DNA of 64,000 nt from NCBI GenBank assembly GCA_039720395.1, contig CM077828.1, positions 26,206,717-26,270,716 of the forward strand, in the 5' to 3' direction. Shown in pieces: positions 12,649-24,394 of this stretch. Positions within the stretch are counted from its first letter, which is position 1. The number at the start of each line of letters is the position of its first letter. Source of the DNA: Liquidambar formosana. Lineage: Eukaryota; Streptophyta; Magnoliopsida; Saxifragales; Altingiaceae. The notes beneath the pieces are model-generated. The model saw only the letters and a program-made list of their open reading frames with translations, was not told where the DNA came from and made no database searches. The translations under genes and the position numbers were made by a program.

Positions 12649-14447
12649 TGTAGACACCCCATTTTGTACCGGTTGTTATCTTAAGTCCCGTGGTTCCAAT
12701 GATGAGGTTTATTATTCGTCTTAACAAATGCGAAGTTATTCCAAACGAGCCAATGAAGTCATAGCAAAAATCCTAAGTTTGTAGCCATTTTTCATTTAGC
12801 CCTGCTGTGTACGCACCTATAATGAGTGCAGACGCGTTCATGCGTACGCAACCACTTAGGGTGCGCGCACCCTCCTTTTTTATGGAAACTCCAGATTTAG
12901 TATTTATTTCTCCCCAAGACTTTTAACTGGAAAGAAGAATTCTATTTAGAATACAATTGCGGTTAGCAACCTGGGAAGGACTCCCAAAACCCTAAAGATC
13001 CCTATATATACACCATTATAATTCTGAAAGGGGACCAGAACCCTAATGCAAGGAGCCACCATACACTTCATCCACAAACCCTAGACTGAGGATTCATGCT
13101 GTGATTTTGGGGACTTGCAAGGAAGAACTAAGCGGATTTGAAGGCGCGTAAACCTGAGGGTAACTTTCCTAATAATTTTTGTTCAATTTCATAAGTTATG
13201 GTTATGCATGATTGAAGTAATATTGGTATAATCACATGCATGCTGATTGATGTGTGTTATGTATTTATTATGCATGATTTAGAAGAGTAGGGTTGTTAAA
13301 GAGTGAAATTCGTCATAATTCAGCAGTAGTTTTCTAAAATCAGCCATCATATTTTAATAATAACTTTTAACTCCGAAGTCGGAATTTGATGAAATTATTC
13401 TTCTTAGAAAGATAACTCAATTCTCTACAACTTTGTATTTAACGAGTTTTGTCCAATTCCAACGTTTTCATACTCAAAAACGAAATTGAAGTTTCTGCTG
13501 TTGCAAAGTGACGAAATTCACTTTCTTTTCTCTTTTTCTCTTTTGTTTATTTTATCTCATTATGCATGATTATGGGTGAAATATGATGTTAGAATGCATG
13601 CTTAGGATGAATAAGTTGTGTAATCATTGTATATCATGCCATAATACTGGAGTAGGTTAAATCTGAATACGACCGACTGACTACCCGTTTATCATTGTTA
13701 TTATCAATTAATGATATTAATATTGATATATTAGGCAAATATTCATTCTTTTGATTTCGTAGTAATGCTATTTGTTTGTAGTATTCTAGATATATAGTTT
13801 TAGGGTTAGTTTGTATTTTTTTCAATTTTTTTCCGGATTTTGGGATATGCCTATAGGTTGCGCACGCACCACTCATGGTTGCATACGCACCCCCATTAAG
13901 GCAGACAGTTTTATTCTCTCTAGGGTTTTCTGTATGATAGTAGTTAGGGATTTTTATTTTTTAATTATTATTGTTTAGAATGTATATAGATTATTGGGGC
14001 AGGACTAACAAAAGTGCAGGTATCCGAATTGAGGTGCATACGCAACTGGCATAGATGCGTACACACCATGCTCATTGCAGGCAAAATGCTTTGTCTCCTG
14101 TTTTCTCCAGTTCTGTTTATATAGTTTTTGATTGTTCATTCTGCATCTTCCATTTATTATTGCGTGACATAATTATTGCATGCTTTAGGGTTAATTTTAG
14201 TTGAATATCATTTTAATTATGGCCAATAATTATGTGTGGGGGCCGGTTTCCACCAGGTATTGCTGGGTGCCTTACACCTTCCCAGCGATGTACCCTAGTT
14301 CTAAACCCTCTCTGGTTATGATGAGTTAGACCTTGCTAGGGTTTAAGTTAGTTCCCAAGTCAAATTGGGTGGCGACTCCTTTTCGCGCTAGACCTCCTGG
14401 TTAGTGGCGTACTCCCAAGCCATGTGGTTTAGGGCGTGGTGCTCACA
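12649..14447 (+). mobile_element. Solo LTR, TGGTC duplication
   Basis: It starts TGTAGACACCCCATTTTGTA and ends GGTGCTCACA. The 5-bp direct repeats TGGTC flank it at 12644-12648 and 14448-14452, and the interrupted host sequence resumes at 14453 as predicted from the empty copy near 53560. A TATATATA box lies near 13003. It is the same family as the inverted solo LTR at 6732-8046. At about 1.8 kb it is long for a solo LTR. No internal retrotransposon domain is present. Confidence 0.9.
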
Positions 14448-14497
14448 TGGTCCTTATAGGGTCTTCTATTCAACGGTAGAGTACATAACTTAATATT

Positions 14498-15369
14498 TGT
14501 GTGGACAAAAATCTCGACAGTCGGCGCAGTGCGTTGCTTATGGTGGTCCGACAAACCAGAGTGTTGTGTATCGGTGGTTTGAGAGAGCTTTAACGACAGA
14601 AACGGGGACGAACAATTCTACTCCGTTCCTTGATGAATAGTGACACTTAATTCTTTGATGAATAGTGATGCTTGGTTCTCTGATGAATAGTGCTGCTAGG
14701 TTGAGCAATGAATAGTGCCCTGAAAATAAAGAAAATCATCAAGGGAGGTTGGGGTTTGTCCGGCCTAAAACCTTCCAACGCTCAAGTCAGATCTCAGTGT
14801 CTAAAGAGAGAAAAGAGAATGAGAGAATCTCTAGGGTTTTGTGTTGCAGCGCACTTACCTTGTTTCGCATGAACAGTGTTCCTTTTATAGGAAAAGACTA
14901 GGTCTTGGATTAAGTTGTTATTTCTGACCCGACTATGGTTAACTTAGGGTTTTGACCCGACCACGGTTAACTTGGGATTTCAGGCCTAGTTGTCGACAAC
15001 TGTTCGACCCTAACTTAGTTGTCAGGAGCGTGCTCTAATCACAGCCAAACTTCCTTTATCGGATCTAAATAGTGGGCAACTCTAAATCATGTGAGGGACA
15101 TATGGCTAGACCCAAACACTTACTCAATCGAGGGCTAAACACTTTCATTAGGATTGTCGGTGTTATGAATGGATGAAATCTATTCGAATTTATATCGTTA
15201 ATTCGGCCCGAGAGTAAACGCCTCGAAGACATAACCACCCAAAGGCATTTGGCTCGAAGATAAATGGCCCTAAAGCATTTATTGGCCTGAGGGCGTTTAA
15301 TTGGCTTGAAGGCATGTTGGCCCGAAGGCGTTTTATTCCCCCCACACTCGATGGGAAATTTCCCACACA
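14498..15369. mobile_element. Solo LTR, ATATT duplication
   Basis: It begins TGTGTGGACAAAAATCTCGA and ends GGAAATTTCCCACACA, so the termini are inverted (TGTGTGG/CCACACA). ATATT is duplicated at 14493-14497 and 15370-15374, and the empty copy near 53600 reads straight through. Only about 50 bp of host DNA separates it from the previous solo LTR. The inner part has repeated GGC(C)CGA-type phrases near 15200-15330. No retrotransposon coding is seen. Confidence 0.87.
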
Positions 15370-15374
15370 ATATT

Positions 15375-18006
15375 CATGCACTATTTTTTACAGTAAAAAG
15401 AGAGCACATCAACACCAAATTGGATTTAGTACTGAACTCGAAAAGCTGAGCACAGTGCTAGGGTAATTTGAGCATAGAGCTTAGATTTTGATGGTTCAAA
15501 TTAATTAAAAGATAAAAAATACTATTAAAATAATCAAAATGACTTCATGAGTACTTTTTTAATATTTTAATATGAGTTGTCAAAATTTGAACTCAACGAC
15601 TTAGATTAGCCAAAATCCGAACTCGTATCTAACTTTGTATAACATTTTCTTTATTATTCCCCCTTCTCTTTTCTATTTATACTTATTTATTATTGCTCTC
15701 ATAGAAACCCATGTTTATTCTTTTTGTTTTCAGTATTATCATTTTTTAAACTATTTTTAACAAGAAATTCAAGACATGCACAATTTCATTATATTTATTT
15801 ATCAAATTGAGTTAATTTGATTTAAATTTAGTCATTGATACGTTAAAATGACCTAATGATACTAGTCAAAATTGATAAAAAAAAGAAATCCATCAAACAC
15901 TAGTGGATAAAAGCGACCGCACGTAATAAAATCATGTGTTACTTTATAAGTATTTATGGCGTTATAGGTCCTCCATCAAAAAGTAGATTGCATGGCTTTA
16001 ACATTCATACACCATTTTTTAAAGTAAAAACGAGAGGGTATCAACACTGAATTAGATTAGGTGCTTACGTAAAAAGGCCTAGCATGATGTTGGAATAATA
16101 TGAGTTCTTGAACTCGGATTTTGTTGATTTAGATTAAAAAATTAAAAATGTATTATTGAAATGATGAAAAATAATTTTATGAGCATTTTTTTTATACTTT
16201 AATATAAACCGTTAAAATCCGAACTCACCCTCATACTACCCCAACATCGCACCGGGTATCTTGAGCTCTGACACTGAATTCAATTCCCATCAACACACCC
16301 AAAAGATGCCTCCTCTGTAGTTTCCTCAGTTTCAATTGCTCCATTCCTTCGTACGTAGTCCAAAGCAAGTGGGGTACTTCCGGTCGGAAAAAGGGCGAAA
16401 AAAAGTAAGTGGCGGACAGCTTTGACAAGACTTTTCAATGATTGAAGGGAAATATTTGCTATATGTAAATTGTATAGAGAAAAAGCGTGGGTGCAGTATT
16501 GGAGAGAGTGAGAATTCTTAGATGAGAAGGATGAAGAGAGACTTATCCAAAAAAAAAAAAAAAAGAGGATGAAGAGAGACTTGTGAGAATTGAGAGGCAA
16601 ATAGAGGTGTTTGATCACTCGTCACCACGCACGTTGCCGTTGATCACTACGCACCTTGCGATTGCAGGCACAAGCCACAAACTCATCGCCCTTACCACTG
16701 CTGTCGATCACCAAAATACGCCTGTACGAATTCGACTCTCTTTATTATTTACCTCTCTTGTTTTTTTGGTTAGGTCAATCTCCTTTTTTTTCTTCTTATT
16801 TTTATTATTATTATTATTTTTTAGATAGATCTACTTACTCTTTACTAGGTGGAAAGGGGCCGCTTGAATAGAAATGAAGGGAGTCCAATCGATCTAAAAT
16901 TCCCTCTCATCTTCTTTCTTTTTATTTTTTATAATGGGAAATTAAAAAGGCTACTTCCCTCAATTTTTTATAATGGATCATCTTTTTTTCTTTTTTTATT
17001 TTTTAATGCAGAACATTAATTGGGGGTTCCCCAATGTTACTAGGAGTGCTTTCATACAAGATTGAAGACTATTGAGAATTCTTCTCATTGAAGAACATAA
17101 GCAAATCGCTAGACAATTAAGCTGGGGTTGAGCCTGTTGACCACTCAACCCGTCTGAGTTGACCCCTTACTCAAAACCGAGTGGGGTACCACCTTAGTTT
17201 AATTCTGTGCAAACTGCAAATACAGCACCTAACCGGTGAAATTGATATTCTTCTCCTTTCCTCTTATAACACAAATTTTGTAGGGCCCCTTTTGGTTAGG
17301 GTTGGATCGGATTTGGAGTTTGAAATTCATTACCCATTGCCATTGTTGTCACCATAAATCACCTACATATGTGGAACGTCTCTTAACTACTTCTATTTTG
17401 TTGATTTTTTGGTTAGACTTGCCTTCCTTATTTTTGCATAGATCTACTTAGGATCCGATTGAGTATCCAAATGAAAATTAAACAATTTTAATGTATTACG
17501 TAGTACTATGTTATGATCCTAATGTTCTACATTGGTCAACTATGTGATTACCTATGTAGGTGTATAGACTTTTGGACACTCTTCCCTTATAAAACAGATT
17601 TTAAGGGTGAGTTCTACCCATGGTTTTTTCATTACATTAGAAAATTTCAACAAAATGATGGTTATCATTACAAATGAGTGTGAAGATTTAAAAATAAAAA
17701 CATTTCATCAATTTCTAATTTCTAAAAATTTGATTTGCTTTTTAAAATAATCTTCTTTGAGATAATGTATTTGTGTCTTCAATACCGTGTAAAATGTACT
17801 AAAATTGTGTAATAATTTTATTTAGACATCCAAACGGGGCCCTTTGGGTGTCTCTTTGGTATTCCTTTGTTACCTACAGGGGATGGAGTTGCATTCGAAA
17901 AAGCTTCCTTTCTTCTGGTCACTTTGATTCCAGTTAAAATCACTATTATTTTGGTGGTGTTGTTGTTGTTGTTTACTGGTTTCACATCTTACATAGCATT
18001 AAAATA

Positions 18007-18037
<31 letters not shown>

Positions 18038-18053
18038 CAACACAGAAGAAGAA
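15375..18053 (+). promoter_or_regulatory. Upstream flank of CNL pseudogene A
   Basis: This flank matches 53600-53880 and 58130-60400 in front of copy C. Part also matches 29590-30000 and 34200-34570 in front of copy B, so it is the ancestral 5' flank of the family. It holds no coding gene. The last 180 bp form a block seen six times in the window, with a common GGAGTTGCATTCGAAAAAGC-like core. It runs into a poly-A tract and ACACAGAAGAAGAA just before the ATG. No clear TATA box was assigned. Confidence 0.6.
17451..17842. mobile_element. MITE in the flank of copy A
   Basis: The outer sequence GGATCCGATTGAGTATCC at the left pairs imperfectly with GGGCCCCGTTTGGATGTC reading inward from the right, and both are followed by AATTAAACAATT-like sequence. 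The same element lies at 59803-60195 before copy C, so it was present before the A/C duplication. Related copies with better ends are at 24662-24919 and 39554-40646. The TTA/TTT flanks fit a PIF/Harbinger-type MITE, but the duplication is not exact. Confidence 0.55.
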
Positions 18054-21000
18054 ATGGGGATTGTTGTTTCCGTTGCAGAGAAAATCGGAGAAAATTTGGT
18101 TAATTCCATCGCAGAGAAGGGCGGTGAATACGTAATCACACGGATTCAAGAACATGTTGGCTATGTGATTGACTACGACAGCAACATGGAGACTCTCAAA
18201 GAAGAAGTCGATAAACTCGGTGTCACCGAAAATAGGGTGAAAAATTCAATCGATGAAGCCAAAAAGTACGGACAAGGTATCGTACCGGGCGTTGACAGCT
18301 GGCTAACAACTTTGAACCAGATGAATGAGGAGGTGAAGAAATTTTTGAAAGATGAGGCTACACTAAACAAACGGTGGTTGGGTGGGTTGTGTCCAGATCT
18401 GATTTCACGTTACAAGCTTAGTTGGGAAGCGAAGAAAAAGACGCAAAATGTGATTGGACTTCTACAGGAGAATATTTGGTTCAATTATACGGATTTTGAA
18501 TCTAGAATCTCGATTATGGAAGAAATCATGGTAGCTCTGAAGGATGACGAAATCAATGCGATTGGAATATGTGGATTAGGCGGCGTAGGGAAGACGACAA
18601 TGGTAGAAAAAGTTCGCGAAAGAGCAAAAGCAGAGAAACTATTTGACGAGATCGTGATGACTGTTGTTACCCAAACTCCAGATGAGAGAAAGATCCAAGA
18701 CGAAATTGCTCGGAAGTTAGATCTCAGGCCCAATGAGAATGATGATTTACGTGAAAAGGCAGTTTAGTTACGGAATAAACTAATGGATTGCAAGAGGCGC
18801 CTTGTAATACTGGATGATGTTTGGGAGAGGCTCGAGTCGGAGAAGATTGGAACTCCTGTAGGAGGTGCTTACAAGGGTTGCAAAGTCTTGCTAACGTCAC
18901 GGAGCATTGATGCTTGCAATATGACGGGAACTCTTCGAAATTTCACATTTGGAGTATTGCCTGAGAAAGAAGCGTGGAACCTGTTCAAGCAAAAGGCAGG
19001 CGATTCTATTGGCTCACCCGATCTGAATCAGATAGCAAAGGAGGTTGTAAAAGAATGTGGAAGTTTACCAATCGCGATTGTAATCGTCGGAGCGGCACTA
19101 AAAGGGAAAGAGAAGCGTATATGGAGAAATGCACTTCAGCAACTAAAGAAGTCTAACCCAGAAAACATCCCGGGATTGAAGAAAGATGTGTACCAGAGTA
19201 TTAAGTGGAGTTAACGATTTTTTGGAAAGTTCGGAAGCGAGGTCATGTTTGTTGCTTTGTTGCCTATTTCAAGAAGATTATAACATTGAGGTCGAAGATC
19301 TGGTTCGATATGGGATGGGGCTAGCTTTGTGCAAAGGCGTTGATACCTTGGTAGAAGTAAGGGACAGAGTGCACGCATTGATTGATATACTTAAAGGCTT
19401 TTATTTATTGTTAGACAGTTACCATAAAGGGTATGTCAAAGTCCATGATGTAGTGCGTGATGTCATCAGGTTCATAACGACACAAGGTGAAGAAGTTTTT
19501 AAGTTTGGAGATGGTCGAGAATTGAAGGAGTTTCCAATAAAGATTAGGGATAAGCTACTTGATCGGTTGGACTGCCCAAAACTTGAACTTTTACTATTGG
19601 AACTCGCAAGTAAATCCTCACTAAAAGTGTCGGACAAATTATGTGAAGAGGTGAAAGAACTCGTGTTAAGTTTCAGCCCAGTATCGACATTTAACCCTTC
19701 ATTTATGCTAAAGCTTCAATCACTCTCATTTATGACAAAGCTTCTAACATTGTGTCTACATCGTTGCAGGCTAGAGAATATATCTGCAATTGGAGAGTTG
19801 AAGACAGTTGTAATAGTCAGCTTTTGCGGTTCTTATATGGAGGAGTTACCTCAAGAAATTGGGAACCTGATCCATCTAAGGTTGTTAGATTTGACAGGAT
19901 GTCGACATCTTAAAAGAATTACACCTGGGTCATATCAAGCTTTAAACGACTAGAAGAATTGTACCTGAGAAACAGTGGTTTGTAGTGGTTGGTTGACGAA
20001 AAAGAAGGTAATGGACAAAATAAAGTGAACCTCGCCGAGCTACTATCATTATCTAAATTGACCGCTTTAGAAACTTGTTTACCAGCTCCCAAATTTCCAC
20101 ATGGTATCAATGCCTTTGGGAACCTTTTGAGATTTTGGATAGTTATAAACCTTGATAAGGATCCGAATTGGTATCGTGAATTTGAATTCTGAAATGAATT
20201 GACACTCAATCTTAATAGAGGGATTCTTGTTGACAATTGGATTAATGTGCTACTAAAGAAGATAGAAATTTTGAATTTAACAGTGAAAGGCATGAAGAAT
20301 GTTCTCAATGACCCAACTCAAGAGAGTCTCGTACAATTGAAGACATTGATGCTTGCCAATTGTGAGGGACCAGAATATCTTTTGATACTGTGGATTTGGT
20401 TCCCGATAATATCCTCCCTAACTTGGAGTCACTAAATATCCATGAAGTGTGTAATTTGAAAGCAATATGTCAGAGCGAACTTCCAGTGGGGTCCTTTAGA
20501 GAACTAAGAAGCTTGGACATATATGAATTACCTGAATTGATGCTTCTGAAGGATCCCATTGAAGTTGTATCCCTCGGAAACCTAACACATGTTGTAGTCC
20601 AAAAATGTGATAAATTGGAAGATCTCTTCTCACAATCCATGGCTAATGGTCTAGAGCAACTCCAAGTTCTGCGAATAGAAAACTGCAAGAAGATAGAAGA
20701 AACTGTTGTGATGAGAAGAGGAGAACATGGGGAAGCGACCAATAAGATTAGGTTCCCTAAATTAAGTGAGTTGAGGCTCGTGGAATTACTAAACATCATC
20801 GCTTTCTGCAAGAACATTGATGAGATAGAGTTTCCTCAATTAAGCACCCTGCGCCTCAAAAGGCTATGAGAGCTCAGGAGTTTCTGCCCAAACAGTCTCA
20901 CTTCAGAGGGGATCCATGATACTGCCACACAACATCTATTCAACAAAAAGGTATGATTCTTTGTTTTTAGCTGAAACACACGATCCCCCATAATTGCTAA

Positions 21001-21107
21001 TTATTTCCTCGAAAATATGGTATGTTAGGTTTGTTAAAATTTAAAGAGGTAAAATTCCTGCTGCCATGAAAAATAAAGGAGTGAAACAATCAAACAATTA
21101 ATTATTA

Positions 21108-21517
21108 GGGCCAGGCTATTGCCACCACATAAAATACTCTAAGCCCCCCAATTAATTTATATTTTTTAAGTTTTATAAAAAATATAAAAAAAATTTATGA
21201 AAACTAATCACATAATCTGCTAAAAAACATCATTCCGGACAACTTTGTAGAAGAATTTGTTTCCAAAATTTGTCATTTAAGTACACTTTTTGGCCATTTT
21301 TCATGAAAAATGAAATAAAGATTGTAAATGGCCAAAAAGTCTGCTTAAATGGTAGATTTTGAAAAAATTTCCTTTTACAAAGTTGTTCAGAACGATGTTT
21401 TTTAGTGAAATATGTAATTAGTTTTCGTAAAAATCTTTTATATTTTTAATAAAATCTTAAAAAGTGTAAATTAATGGAGGGCTTAGAGTACTTCACGTGG
21501 TGGCAATAGCCCCCCTC
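21108..21517. mobile_element. 410-bp foldback MITE, Mutator type
   Basis: Two arms of about 190 bp are inverted copies of each other around a loop of about 30 bases (near 21298-21330), so nearly the whole element can form a hairpin. Both ends carry GGCTATTGCCACCAC. Flanking 9-bp direct repeats TAATTATTA lie at 21099-21107 and 21518-21526. Copy C has the precise empty site with one TAATTATTA at 63373-63381. A 9-bp duplication plus long inverted repeats indicates a Mutator-derived MITE. It lies in intron 1 of pseudogene A. Confidence 0.93.
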
Positions 21518-21982
21518 TAATTATTATTATTCTATTTTTGGGTAAGTAAAACAGTTAACCCGTGAATCATAGTGCTAGTGTTTTTTTTTTTTCTTTTTTC
21601 AAAGTACTATATTTTTTTGGTACGAGATAAAAACAAATGGAATAAATCAAGTCCGTCCAGTTTGTTAGGTTCACAAAAAATGTAACATCATATCAGCATT
21701 AATGAAAAAAATTTGAACCCACTAAATGTTAGAAATTTATGAAAATCCAAAAACATCAAGAATTTAAGAAAAAAAATATTTTTATCAATAACTGTATTAG
21801 TCTTTGAGTAAATCCAACAGATCCATCATATGAGTGACTTGTCTAAGTTTTAGCACTAGAAATAAAACATAGGTGAAGAACATTTATCTATGCATCTTAT
21901 ACATTTTAAAATTAAAAAAATGGTGGTTCTACTAAATTTAAAGCAAAATTTTGAAACGAACGATATTGAATGACTTCTACAG

Positions 21983-22231
21983 GTTAAGTTGTGTGAACTA
22001 AGATCCATGAAAGTGAAGGGCTGTGACAAACTATTGAATCTTTTTTTGTCCAATTTGGTACAAAGCTTACAGAAACTAGAAGAGCTCACTATACGACATT
22101 GTGCCTCACTGGTAGAGGTATTTGAAGTAGAAGGGCTGAATGTTGAGGAAAGAGATGCGCTGCTACTCCCTAAGCTGAAGGAATTGTATTTGGAATTTCT
22201 TCCTAAATTGAAACATCTTTTCAATGAAAAG
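21983..22231 (+). pseudogene. Copy A LRR exon 2, a hybrid of two B exons
   Basis: The exon is bounded by CTACAG and GTATGA, is phase 0 at both ends and stays open for 83 codons. Its first half (VKLCELRSMKVKGCDKLLN) matches exon 2 of gene B. Its second half (FEVEGLNVEERDALLLPKLK) matches the end of exon 3 of gene B, as does the intron after it. The simplest reading is a deletion or unequal exchange joining the two exons. Confidence 0.8.
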
Positions 22232-22343
22232 GTATGAAACTTCACAATTTAAGAAAAAGGGGTGAAAAAAAAATTAATCACCCCACATATGCAAATTCTC
22301 TTATAATTTTTCACATAATTAACTCGATTCTATGAGTTAGCAG

Positions 22344-22785
22344 GTTTTATTCCCTAGCTGGGTCTTTCAAAACCTGAAATTGCTAAAGGTTACCGGTTAC
22401 GGCAATTTGAGAAATTTATTCTCTCCTTCCATAGCCAGAGGTCTTGTGCACCTTCAACAACTATCCATAGCATTTTGCACAATGATGGAAGAAATAGTTG
22501 TGAAGGGAGAAAACGAAGAAGCAGATAGAACAGATAAGATCATGATCCCTTAGTTACAACGTTTGAATCTTTTTTGGTCTACAAAACCTCACAAGCTTCT
22601 ACAAGAGTCCCTATGCTTTTGACTTGCCATTGCTAGAGTATGTGTGTGTCGATGATTGCCCTAAGATGAAGGCTTTCTCTTTTGGAAACCTGAGCAAACC
22701 AAAGCTACAGAAAGTAAAGGGTCTTTGGATGGGAGACCTTAATAATACCATACAAGAGCTCTTCCAACTCCAAAGAAAAAGAAAG
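22344..22785 (+). pseudogene. Copy A LRR exon 3, disrupted
   Basis: This corresponds to exon 4 of gene B (43864-44319). It starts after TTAGCAG and ends before GTATGTC. An in-frame TAG at 22551-22553 replaces the CGA of gene B, and one extra base lies near 22566-22580, so this exon is dead even apart from exon 1. The readable parts include NLRNLFSPS-like and GDLNNTIQELFQ-like phrases shared with B. Confidence 0.8.
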
Positions 22786-23273
22786 GTATGTCTCTGACTC
22801 TCGATCGTAAATACAGAGTAAACAACTATTTACACTCATAAATAATGGGTCTCTCTCTGTCTCTATTAATTGAATTTATAAAAATAACCCCTCACCAACA
22901 AAATCAACCCTGATCGTTTTAATTTAATTAATTAATTAATTTTTTTTCCTTTTTTTGACAATCAGATAGAATCTACCATAACTTGAGATCGCTCACTCAA
23001 CTAATGAGGAGAATGTCACTAGACTATCATGCTCAATTGTTGTGGTATTTCAATAGATACATTCGACCAAAATTACAACCCCTTTATTAATATACATATG
23101 TAAAATGTGAATAAATTGGGTCAGTTACTCTCTCAAGTCTCAACATGTGTTTTCCAATCACTGATTATAGTAGTGTTTTCTCATTGTTGCACCGTTGCAA
23201 ATGGTAATAGGATGAAATCTTTCGATTTTATTAAATCTTATTCTTGTTTTATGTTGTTATTCTGAAATTGGAG

Positions 23274-23435
23274 ATCAAGAAAATTGCGGACCAAAAAACA
23301 GGTCAAGAAATTGGGCAAGAGGAGCATTTAGTTCGGAAATTGGAGGTCAATCAAGAAGTTGGCCAAGAAGAGCTTTTGGGTGACAATGATGATGATAGTC
23401 AGAAAGAAGTACTAGATGAAATGAATACCGGGTGA
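23274..23435 (+). pseudogene. Copy A terminal exon, acidic tail
   Basis: Open for 53 codons to TGA at 23433-23435, starting IKKIADQKTGQEIGQEE and ending in an acidic stretch with DNDDDSQKE. The flanks match the terminal exon of gene B (45527-45688) and the relic at 48434-48503, so the acidic C terminus belongs to the family. The exact acceptor is uncertain; the AG at 23272-23273 keeps phase 0. Confidence 0.6.
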
Positions 23436-23773
23436 GTTTGTTGCAATTATTTACCCTAACAATTATGATGGCTTCTCTTCATCCTTGCAAATTCAATTAG
23501 GGCATAAGCCCCCCTCTTCCTATGTAAGGACTGCATCCATGACAGGCTCTCTCTTCCATTTTCATCCTTTATCTATTGAATGGAATCAATTAAGATAGAT
23601 AGCTTCACATATGCTTTGATTCTGATTAGTTTTCTCTTGTTAATATTGGACTATAGGTGCTTTAATTATTTAATTGTCAAGACTGTTTCAGGGTAGTCTA
23701 GCTCAGTAACAAAGGTTGGTGTGCAATTTATGAACAAGGAAAAGCATGGTCGTCCCTCTGTCTAGTATATTAG

Positions 23774-24389
23774 TGTGTGGAAATATCTCTGAACCGAGGT
23801 TGCAGCTCGGGATGGAAGGTTCAGGCCTGAAACGCTGACACGTGGCGAAGGCTACTCAACCAGACTAACCACAACGTACGTGATTCATCTCCCACGATCC
23901 AGTTCGAGACCTTACTCTCATCTCGAGACACCTGTCCTATGACTCACACTACAATCCAAATCCTACTACAGTCCAAAACTGTCACAGCAGCTGTAATTCC
24001 TGACACAGCAGTTACTAGAAACCATGGTTCCATGACCAACCATGATCAACAAACCATGGTCAGACGGTTATGGGTAAACCATGGTCAGATCTGACCTAAC
24101 CAAGGCAGTTACCTGACCTCACATGGTCAGTCCGTACAGGTGGGTATAAAAAGAATATGATACAGCCTAATTTGGTAAGCTACAGTACCCTAACTCTCTG
24201 AGATTCATCTTCTTCCTTGCCTCATTCTCCCCAGTACAGCTTTCTGACTTAAGCTTTGGAGAGGGCACGGCCAAAACCCACCTTGGCCTACCCTCTAACC
24301 CATTTTCCAAGCTTGTGATTGCAGGTCCAGGCGAGGGAGCAAGCTCCATCATCAACACGTAGTTCGGGGAGCAGATTTTACCCCGTACA
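23774..24389 (+). mobile_element. Solo LTR, ATTAG duplication
   Basis: It starts TGTGTGGAAATATCTCTG and ends TTTTACCCCGTACA. ATTAG is duplicated at 23769-23773 and 24390-24394, and the homologous site near 49550 is empty. A good TATA box (GTATAAAAAG) lies near 24144. Several AACCATGGT units occur at about 24018-24090. At 616 bp it is a short LTR; it differs in sequence from the other four. Confidence 0.88.
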
Positions 24390-24394
24390 ATTAG

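Larger units (their letters stand above)
18054..23435 (+). pseudogene. CNL immune receptor pseudogene, copy A
   Basis: The ATG at 18054 opens MGIVVSVAEKIGENLVNS, a coiled-coil start without an EDVID motif. An intact P-loop GLGGVGKTT and RNBS-A follow. In exon 1 (18054-20950) the frame is broken by TAG 18765-18767, a 1-bp insertion making TAA at 19212-19214, a 1-bp loss near 19927 that restores frame, TAG 19983-19985, TGA 20190-20192, a 1-bp loss near 20380 and TGA 20867-20869. Between the breaks, kinase-2 (LVILDDVW), RNBS-B, a GLPIA-like GSLPIAI, the VHD triplet and LRRs are readable. Downstream exons at 21983-22231, 22344-22785 and 23274-23435 keep their splice sites. Four exon-1 lesions recur in copy C and are absent from B. 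No full receptor could be made; a truncated CC-NB product of 237 residues is the most that could come from the first frame. Confidence 0.93.
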
